From DASPKO01 sp035628055 (GTDB lineage Bacteria > Planctomycetota > Phycisphaerae > Phycisphaerales > UBA1924), in contig DASPKO010000113.1 of NCBI GenBank assembly GCA_035628055.1, positions 1-24,531 on the forward strand: a stretch of 24,531 nt of DNA. The letters run 5' to 3'. Below are positions 7,468 through 12,695 of the stretch, one piece after another. Position numbers and translations under genes: made by a program. Within the stretch, counting starts at the first letter, position 1. Each line of letters begins with the position of its first letter. Under the pieces are notes generated by a model, which was given only the letters and a program-made list of their open reading frames with translations, was not told where the DNA came from and searched no databases.

Positions 7468-7473
7468 TACACT
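7468..7473 (+). promoter_or_regulatory. TACACT -10-like hexamer for the zinc-ribbon membrane protein
   Basis: TACACT ends 6 nt before the GTG at 7480, with CCGCCC between and so no ribosome site. This is the main reason for choosing that GTG, because the open frame has no upstream stop for hundreds of bases. Confidence 0.55.
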
Positions 7474-7479
7474 CCGCCC

Positions 7480-8592
7480 GTGCAGCAGCCCGGCCCCCGC
7501 CTCAGGCCCCCGGCCGACGCCCCGTATGTCGGTACCGATCGGGCGTGCGTGCGCTGCGGTTACAACCTCAAGGGACTCAAGGTCTCGGAGAACTGCCCGG
7601 AGTGCGGGCGGCCCATTCGGCCCAAGCGGCCGGGGTCGCTGTCCGATCAGAACATGATCTATGCCCCGCTGGGCTACCTGCGCACGCTCGCCCTGGGCAC
7701 GCACTTCTACCTCGCCGGCTTCATCACGCTGGTGATCTCGTGGATGTGGTGGCTCTGGCACGACCGCGCCGAGCCCGCCCCGCTCATCGTCGGCGCCGTG
7801 GCGGGCGCGGTCTGGTGGCTGGGGGTCGTGCTGGTAACGCGGGCCCGGCCGCTGACAGGTCTGTCCCAGGCCGACTCGGCCAGGGAATGGTTCTGGCCGC
7901 GCCTGCTCGCCCGGATCACCCAGGCCTGCTGGGCGCCCGCCGCGGCCCTGGGCGTGCTCCACGTGCGCACGGGGAGCGACCTGGCCTGGTGGGCCGGGCT
8001 GGGCCTGGCGCTGGTGGCGCTGCTGGGCCTCGTGGCGGTCAACCTCTACCAGCAGCACCTGGCCGACTGGGCCGACGACACCGGACAGCTCGACGCGCTC
8101 CGGCTGGCGGTCCTGCTCGAGCCGGCCTGGCTCCCCGTGGCCGCGCACGTCGGCGCCTGGGGCGCCCAGAGGTTCGCGAGTCTCCTGGACTCGGTGCTCG
8201 CGCCCTTCCTGCTGGTCGTGGCCTTCCTGACCATTGTCCTCTGCATCGTCCCGCTGTGGATCTCCATCAATGCCCGCCGGCAGTTCTGGAGCGTCGCCCA
8301 GTGGGCCGTCGTGAACCACATCACCGCGGAGGAGCGCGAGCGACGGGTGAAGCAGCGCGAGCAGGAGGAGGCGGAGCGGGCCCTGGAAAGAGACGCACGC
8401 CGCGAGGCCGCGATGTCGCAGTCCGTAGCCGGGCAGGTCGCCGCGGCGGCGCGCGGCCCGCGCCCGGGGCAGAGCGGCGCCGCGACCGTGCCCGGCGTCG
8501 GGACCGCCCCGCCCACCCCCAAGCCCGGATCCAAGGGCCAGGTCATACCCGAGGCCCCGCGGGGCGAGGCCTACGAGCTGGCCGATGAGTGA
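7480..8592 (+). CDS. Zinc-ribbon polytopic membrane protein with charged C-terminal helix
   Basis: This 370-aa protein starts with a four-cysteine ribbon, CVRCGYNLKGL...CPECGRPI (Cys23, 26, 39, 42), a form very common in Phycisphaerae and other planctomycetes. About five to six hydrophobic segments follow: roughly residues 72-93, 101-120, 148-162, 168-190, 208-226 and 236-262. The last membrane segment is followed by a strongly charged helix (TAEERERRVKQREQEEAERALERDARREA, about 282-310), likely cytoplasmic and possibly coiled-coil, and then by a low-complexity Gly/Pro tail. No enzymatic motif is visible and no function is assigned. The two CxxC pairs suggest a structural Zn(II) site in an N-terminal cytoplasmic head. 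The gene stands alone between divergent minus-strand genes and the tRNA. Confidence 0.85.
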   Translation: MQQPGPRLRPPADAPYVGTDRACVRCGYNLKGLKVSENCPECGRPIRPKRPGSLSDQNMIYAPLGYLRTLALGTHFYLAGFITLVISWMWWLWHDRAEPAPLIVGAVAGAVWWLGVVLVTRARPLTGLSQADSAREWFWPRLLARITQACWAPAAALGVLHVRTGSDLAWWAGLGLALVALLGLVAVNLYQQHLADWADDTGQLDALRLAVLLEPAWLPVAAHVGAWGAQRFASLLDSVLAPFLLVVAFLTIVLCIVPLWISINARRQFWSVAQWAVVNHITAEERERRVKQREQEEAERALERDARREAAMSQSVAGQVAAAARGPRPGQSGAATVPGVGTAPPTPKPGSKGQVIPEAPRGEAYELADE

Positions 8593-8716
8593 CGCGGGAT
8601 GCCGTGCCCGGCCGGCCGTGCGCGCCTCGCTGCCCGCCGGGCCGTGGAGGTCGCGTGCCGGGCCCCGACCCGAGAGTTTGGTGGCGGCCGGGCGGGGCAA
8701 AGTGGCTGGGGCGGGG

Positions 8717-8744
8717 TTGCCCCTGCCCGGCGCGTGGCTAGAGT
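8717..8744 (+). promoter_or_regulatory. Sigma-70-type promoter for tRNA-Gly
   Basis: TTGCCC (8717-8722) and TAGAGT (8739-8744) are separated by 16 nt, and TAGAGT lies 26 nt before the mature tRNA 5' end. Between promoter and tRNA, GTGCAC occurs twice (8754-8759, 8762-8767); its role is unknown. Confidence 0.5.
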
Positions 8745-8770
8745 TTGCGCGAGGTGCACAGGTGCACGCC

Positions 8771-8842
8771 GCGGGCGTAGTTCAGCGGTAGAACGTCAGC
8801 TTCCCAAGCTGAATGTCGCCGGTTCGATCCCGGTCGCCCGCT
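8771..8842 (+). tRNA. tRNA-Gly (anticodon CCC)
   Basis: The cloverleaf is complete. The acceptor stem GCGGGCG/CGCCCGC is perfect over 7 bp, with T at the discriminator position. The D arm is TAGTTCAGCGGTAGAAC. The anticodon stem TCAGC/GCTGA encloses the loop TTCCCAA, so the anticodon is CCC and reads GGG. The T arm contains GGTTCGATCC. The 3' CCA is not encoded and must be added. It has its own promoter and terminator. Confidence 0.95.
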
Positions 8843-8869
8843 TTGCCGAAGACGGCTCGGGAACAGTCG

Positions 8870-8900
8870 AAAACCCCGGCGATCGTCGGGGTTTCTTTTT
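8870..8900 (+). terminator. Intrinsic terminator after tRNA-Gly
   Basis: AAACCCCG (with flanking bases) pairs perfectly with CGGGGTTT across a short, partly self-complementary loop, followed by TTTCTTTTT. This is the clearest rho-independent terminator in the window. It ends the tRNA transcript about 28 nt after the tRNA. Confidence 0.9.
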
Positions 8901-8982
8901 GCGCGAACTCTCGTACGGTCCCGCTCCTCGTACGCGGCACGTCGCTCGATGTCGGCAGTGCGACGGCGAAGTTGCCGGCCCC

Positions 8983-10290
8983 TCACGCCCCCCTGGCCCG
9001 TCCCGCCACCGTCAGGCGGGCGGCGCGCTCGACCCCTCCGGCCGCGATCTTCTCCAGCCCGCTCCCGAGCTCCCCGAGCGGATCCGGCGGGACCACGCGC
9101 ACGCTCTTCTCCCCCAGCCGCGCCTCCCCGCGCTCGACGCGCGCCTGCAGCCCGAGGCACTCGGCGAGCAGCCGGCGCAGGACCTCCTCCTCGGGCACGT
9201 TGGCGACGCGCTCCCCTTGCACGTAGATGATCCCGCGCCGGTCGCCGGCGAAGACCGCCACGTCGGCGCCCTCGGCCTCCCCGGGGCCGTTGACCACGCA
9301 CCCCATCACCGCCACCTTCATCGGCACGGTCACCTTCTCGGCCAGCTCGCGGCGCACGTCCTGCACCAGCGTGAAGAGGTCCACCTGGATGCGCCCGCAC
9401 GTCGGGCACGCGATGAGGTCCGCCCCGCGACGCGTCCGCAGCCCGAGCGACCAGAGCAGCTCGAGCCCGTCCTCCACCTCGTGCACCGGGTCGCTGGCGT
9501 ACGAGATGCGGATGGTGTCGCCGACCCCGCGGGCCAGCAGCGCCCCCAGGGCCGCCACGCTGCGGATGGCGCCCGTCTCCCTGGGCCCGGCGTGCGTGAC
9601 GCCGAGGTGCAGCGGGTAGTCGAAGCGCTCGCTGATCTGCGCGTAGGCGTCGATCACCAGGGCGGCGTCCATGCTCTTGGCGCTGATCACCACGTCGTGG
9701 AAGTCGCGCTCGCGGAAGATGTCGAGGTATTCCTCGAGCTTGGCGACCATGATCGCGAGCATCTGCCCGCGCGGGTGCGCCCCGAAGACCGCCGCCAGCT
9801 CGCGCTGCCGTTTCTGCTTGTCGCGCCGCTCGACGATCGACCCCTCGTTCACGCCCACGCGGATCGGGATGCCCCGGGCCTTGCAGGCCTCGATCACCTG
9901 GTTGACCTCGCCCCGGTCCTGGATGTTGCCGGGGTTCAGGCGGATCTTGTGGACTCCCGCCTCCACCGCCTCCAGTGCCCGGCGGTAGTGGAAGTGCACG
10001 TCGGCCACGATCGGGACCCGGGTCTGCGCGATGATCTCCGCGAGCGCCTGCGTGTCCTTCCGCTCCGGCACCGCCACGCGCACGAGGTCGGCCCCCGCCG
10101 CGGCCAGCCGGTTGATCTCCGTCACGCAGCGGTCCACGTCGTGCGTGGCCCCCGCGGTCATGCTCTGCACGCTCACCGGGGCCGGCTCGGTCGGCGCGCC
10201 ATCCGCGCCCGGCAGACCCCCCCCAAGGCGCACGATCCCCGTGCGGGAATCGCCGACGCGAACCTGGCGTGTGGGGCGGCGGGGAAACAT
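8983..10290 (-). CDS. ispG: 4-hydroxy-3-methylbut-2-enyl-diphosphate synthase (IspG/GcpE)
   Basis: The protein is 435 aa, the compact bacterial form without the extra central domain. It converts methylerythritol cyclodiphosphate to HMBPP, the penultimate MEP-pathway step, using a [4Fe-4S] cluster. Cluster ligands are visible in ACPTCGR (Cys295, Cys298) and MGCVVNGPGEAEGAD (Cys331, Glu338). The spacings of 3, 33 and 7 residues agree with the family. The TIM-barrel half carries VSVQSMT, GADLVRVAVP, VPIVADVHFHYRRAL, KIRLNPGNI and VISAKSMD. The last 35 residues or so (after EKSVRVVP) look like a lineage-specific extension. The ATG at 10290 follows TATCAT at 7 nt, with no ribosome site. It lies 91 nt downstream of holB on the same strand. 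The polyprenyl synthase at 22640 uses products of the same pathway. Confidence 0.96.
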   Translation of the reverse strand: MFPRRPTRQVRVGDSRTGIVRLGGGLPGADGAPTEPAPVSVQSMTAGATHDVDRCVTEINRLAAAGADLVRVAVPERKDTQALAEIIAQTRVPIVADVHFHYRRALEAVEAGVHKIRLNPGNIQDRGEVNQVIEACKARGIPIRVGVNEGSIVERRDKQKRQRELAAVFGAHPRGQMLAIMVAKLEEYLDIFRERDFHDVVISAKSMDAALVIDAYAQISERFDYPLHLGVTHAGPRETGAIRSVAALGALLARGVGDTIRISYASDPVHEVEDGLELLWSLGLRTRRGADLIACPTCGRIQVDLFTLVQDVRRELAEKVTVPMKVAVMGCVVNGPGEAEGADVAVFAGDRRGIIYVQGERVANVPEEEVLRRLLAECLGLQARVERGEARLGEKSVRVVPPDPLGELGSGLEKIAAGGVERAARLTVAGRARGA

Positions 10291-10297
10291 GACGGCG

Positions 10298-10303
10298 ATG
10301 ATA
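10298..10303 (-). promoter_or_regulatory. TATCAT -10-like hexamer for ispG
   Basis: TATCAT on the minus strand ends 7 nt before the ATG at 10290, the spacing expected between a -10 element and a transcription start on the A of ATG. It is the most AT-rich hexamer in the holB-ispG gap. Confidence 0.55.
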
Positions 10304-10381
10304 GTGCCCGGCCTCCGGACCCGAGCCCCGGCCCGTGGCGTGTGCCGCTCGGCCCAGGACGTACTCGGTGGTGGCGGCGGC

Positions 10382-11593
10382 TCAGGTTCTCTGGCGCGGC
10401 GCCGCGGCGAGCTGCGCCACCAGGCTCTCGGTCACGAGCGGGAGGGAGACGTTCGCCCCGACCTGCCCCGCCGCCGCGGTCACGAGGTCGATCCCCGCCA
10501 GATGCCAGGCAACCTCTGCCCCCTTGCCGGCGGCCTGGCGCAGCATCAGCCGCAGGTGCTCCGCGACCAGGCCCAGCAGGCGCCCCGCCCACGCCGCCGT
10601 CGCGGCCTCCTTGCTGCTGTCCGGGCTGGCGCGCACGCTCTCGGCCGCACGCTCCTCGACCAGCTTGGCCAGCTCGCTCCCCAGCCCCAGCGGGAACCGG
10701 CCCGCCGCCAGCTCGCGCAGGCCCGGGCCGAGAACCCCTTCCCAGCCATACAGGTTGCTCGCCACCGCCGAGGCGATCCAGCCCGGGGAGCCGCACCCGA
10801 AGCGCATCAGCCACTCGCGCTGGACCTCGTCGCGCGGCATGCCCGCGCGCTCGTACCAGGCGCGCAGCGCCGGCTCGTCGAGCGCGGTGAACCCGACGCG
10901 GCGCGCCCGGCTCCGCACCGTCGGCAGCAGCGCCTCCTCCGAGGCCGTCACCAGGATCAGCACCGTGCCGACCGGCGGCTCCTCGAGGGTCTTGAGCAGC
11001 GTGTTCTGACCGTCGCGGAGCAGCTCGGCCTCGTCGACGATGAAGACCTTCTGGGCCAACGCCCCGTCCCCGGTGCTCGCGCCCCGCGTGCGCCCCGAGG
11101 GCTCGATCAGGAACTCGCGCAGCACGTCCAGCGGGATGGTCCGCTGCTTGGACTGTCGGGTCCGGTCGTCCCGGCTGATCGCGGCCAGCTCCTTGGTGAT
11201 GATGTGGAGGTCCGGGTGCGTCCCGGCCAGCAGCAGGCGCTGCGTCGGCGACTGCGGCTCCGGGCTCCACAGGCCGTCGTCGGCGGGCCGGCTGGTCGGG
11301 TCGAGCAGCACCGCCGCGAAGGCCAGGGCCGCGGTGAACTTTCCGACCCCCGCGGGCCCGGAGAAGATCCAGCAGTGGTGGACCCGGCCGCTGGCGAGCG
11401 CCCCGCCGAGTGCCGCCAGCGCCGCCGACTGCCCGAGCACGTCCCCGAGGCGCGGAATCTGCCGCGCGGGATCCGTTCCAGGGCGGTGCAGCCCGGCCGG
11501 CGTGGCCGTGGGGGGGGACCCCGCTCGGTCCGCGGTCCCCCCGCCGGCGCGGGGATTCTTGGGCGCGGACTTGCTGGCGGTCTTGCGGGCCAC
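10382..11593 (-). CDS. holB: DNA polymerase III subunit delta' (clamp loader AAA+ subunit)
   Basis: The protein is 403 aa. After a roughly 45-residue Lys/Pro-rich N-terminal tail come the RFC-type motifs: DVLGQSAALAALGGAL, Walker A GPAGVGKF (79-86), Walker B KVFIVDEAELL (Asp187, Glu188), NTLLKTLEEPPVGTVLILVTAS (sensor 1) and LLPTVRSRARRV. The delta' subunit is the stator of the clamp loader that places the beta clamp on DNA. The cysteine cluster that forms the zinc module in many DnaX/delta' proteins is missing between the Walker motifs (residues 95-128), although the following HPDLH is kept. The SRC motif is SRA here. A DnaX paralogue is less likely, given the intact delta'-like LEEPP block and the lack of a long C-terminal extension. 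The GTG start at 11593 is supported by TACCAT nine bases upstream. Confidence 0.86.
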   Translation of the reverse strand: MARKTASKSAPKNPRAGGGTADRAGSPPTATPAGLHRPGTDPARQIPRLGDVLGQSAALAALGGALASGRVHHCWIFSGPAGVGKFTAALAFAAVLLDPTSRPADDGLWSPEPQSPTQRLLLAGTHPDLHIITKELAAISRDDRTRQSKQRTIPLDVLREFLIEPSGRTRGASTGDGALAQKVFIVDEAELLRDGQNTLLKTLEEPPVGTVLILVTASEEALLPTVRSRARRVGFTALDEPALRAWYERAGMPRDEVQREWLMRFGCGSPGWIASAVASNLYGWEGVLGPGLRELAAGRFPLGLGSELAKLVEERAAESVRASPDSSKEAATAAWAGRLLGLVAEHLRLMLRQAAGKGAEVAWHLAGIDLVTAAAGQVGANVSLPLVTESLVAQLAAAPRQRT

Positions 11594-11602
11594 TGAGCGA
11601 GC

Positions 11603-11608
11603 ATGGTA
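11603..11608 (-). promoter_or_regulatory. TACCAT -10-like hexamer for holB
   Basis: TACCAT on the minus strand ends 9 nt before the GTG at 11593, inside the 39-nt gap after the membrane protein stop. An ATG overlapping this hexamer is out of frame with holB. Confidence 0.45.
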
Positions 11609-11632
11609 CGGAGCCGGCGCGGCGCGGCGGCG

Positions 11633-12265
11633 TCAGGGACCATGCCCGGCGGACTCGGAACCCGCGCCGGGAGCGGGCCGCTCCGGCCTGGCCGCCCCGG
11701 AGAGGCCCTCGATCACCAGATGGACCGAGGCGGACGCCAGCACCGTGAGCGTGACGAACCCGAAGGCGGCCACGGCCAGCACGCCCAGCTCCGGGAGCCC
11801 CAGGATCGCCGACCGCCACCACCAGCCGGCGCCTACCAGGGCCAGGCCCAGGCACCCCAGCCCGACCCCGGCCACGACCCGCCCGACGTCCCGGGGCCCG
11901 CACCGCGCCAGCACGACGACTCCGGCAAGCAGGAGCAGTCCGCCGGCGCAGGCCTCCTCGGCCGCCCACAACCGGCCCGCCGTCGCGGCCATGCTGTGCC
12001 GGACCGAGACATAGGACAGAAGCGCCGCGACCGCCGCCGAACCGCCCACCCCCGCCAGCGCGACGCCGGGGCCCGGGCTCGCGCGCCGCCGCCACAGCGC
12101 CAGCGCGGTCACCCCGGCCAGCACGATCACGCCCTGGAACAGCACCATGAAGACCGGGGTCGGCGCCGCCGCGAGGGCCGCCGCGAGGCCGAGCCCTCCG
12201 AGCACGCACAGCGCCAGCCCGAGGGCCGCGCTGCCGTGTCGCGCAAAGGAAGGGACGCTGTACAT
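11633..12265 (-). CDS. Uncharacterised integral membrane protein
   Basis: This 210-aa protein is made largely of hydrophobic Ala/Leu/Gly/Val segments. About six transmembrane helices can be seen: roughly residues 13-33, 38-57, 66-86, 105-123, 128-148 and 155-180, with short basic turns such as LWRRRASPG. The C-terminus (ARPERPAPGAGSESAGHGP) is soluble and low in complexity. No conserved motif or family is recognised. The ATG at 12265 opens the protein just before the first helix. The gene is the first of the minus-strand run leading to holB and ispG. Its upstream region (12266-12460) is shared with the divergent flagellar genes. A TACAAC lies about 32 nt upstream on the minus strand but is a weak promoter candidate. 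Confidence 0.75.
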   Translation of the reverse strand: MYSVPSFARHGSAALGLALCVLGGLGLAAALAAAPTPVFMVLFQGVIVLAGVTALALWRRRASPGPGVALAGVGGSAAVAALLSYVSVRHSMAATAGRLWAAEEACAGGLLLLAGVVVLARCGPRDVGRVVAGVGLGCLGLALVGAGWWWRSAILGLPELGVLAVAAFGFVTLTVLASASVHLVIEGLSGAARPERPAPGAGSESAGHGP

Positions 12266-12367
12266 GCGGCGTGTGGTGAGGGGTGCGGGCGGAGGGGTTG
12301 TAGGGCGCCGGGGCGATATCGGCTCAACCGAGTGCGGGAATGACCCGATGCAGACCGGTTCGGACGG

Positions 12368-12393
12368 TGCCGACGCGCGGTTTTTGCCGACGC
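12368..12393 (+). repeat. TGCCGACGC direct repeat in the flagellar upstream region
   Basis: TGCCGACGC occurs at 12368-12376 and 12385-12393, 17 nt apart start to start, flanking a T5 tract. A third related TGCCGA lies at 12435. They sit between the divergent membrane-protein and flagellar genes and could be binding sites. Chance occurrence in GC-rich DNA is possible. Confidence 0.35.
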
Positions 12394-12397
12394 CCGC

Positions 12398-12413
12398 CGG
12401 CCCGTGACTTGCT
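12398..12413 (+). promoter_or_regulatory. Possible sigma-54 promoter (GG-N10-GC) ahead of fliD
   Basis: CGGCCCGTGACTTGCT keeps the invariant GG and GC ten bases apart and a perfect TTGCT, against the consensus TGGCAC-N5-TTGCW. Middle-stage flagellar genes are sigma-54 dependent in many bacteria. GG-N10-GC is common by chance at this GC content. Confidence 0.3.
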
Positions 12414-12460
12414 CAGCAGTCCGCCGGCACCCCGTGCCGATCCCTCACAAGGCCCGCGCC

Positions 12461-12667
12461 ATGCACCCACCCGCCCTGCCCTACCAGCCCGAGGAGATCT
12501 TCCACCGCGTGCTGCGCGGCTGGATGCTCGACCTGCTCGAGCTGCGCCGCCGAGGACTCGATCAGCCCCGGGCACAGGCTTTGCGTCCGGCCCGGTGGGA
12601 CGCGCTCCGGGCCAGCCCCGCCCGGGTGGCCGGCACGGTCCGGGCCCCGCGCCCGGCCGGTTCGTAA
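12461..12667 (+). CDS. Possible small protein upstream of fliD
   Basis: A 68-codon frame runs from ATG 12461 to TAA 12667 and ends 28 nt before fliD. The first half looks like a real protein, with an amphipathic helix EEIFHRVLRGWMLDLLELRRRGL and mostly G/C-ending codons. The second half is Arg/Pro/Ala-rich and could be chance. No family is recognised. Its position right before fliD on the same strand would fit a small flagellar accessory or chaperone, but that is only context. No Shine-Dalgarno is obvious; a perfect 6-bp hairpin (CGGCAC/GTGCCG, 12425-12439) lies about 20 nt upstream. Alternatively the whole stretch is the fliD leader. Confidence 0.42.
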   Translation: MHPPALPYQPEEIFHRVLRGWMLDLLELRRRGLDQPRAQALRPARWDALRASPARVAGTVRAPRPAGS

Positions 12668-12680
12668 GCCGGCGCGTCCC

Positions 12681-12686
12681 GGAGAG
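12681..12686 (+). promoter_or_regulatory. Ribosome binding site of fliD (GGAGAG)
   Basis: GGAGAG lies 9 nt before the ATG at 12696 and fixes that start. It contrasts with the many genes here that have no ribosome site. Confidence 0.65.
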
Positions 12687-12695
12687 CAGCGCCAC

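Noticed and set aside
8754..8767. GTGCAC repeated with a 2-nt spacer before the tRNA
   Set aside because: Too short, and it lies in the transcribed leader between promoter and tRNA; no support for a functional site.
8585..8791. 68-codon frame between the zinc-ribbon gene and the tRNA
   Set aside because: It runs into the tRNA-Gly gene, covers its promoter and has no motif.
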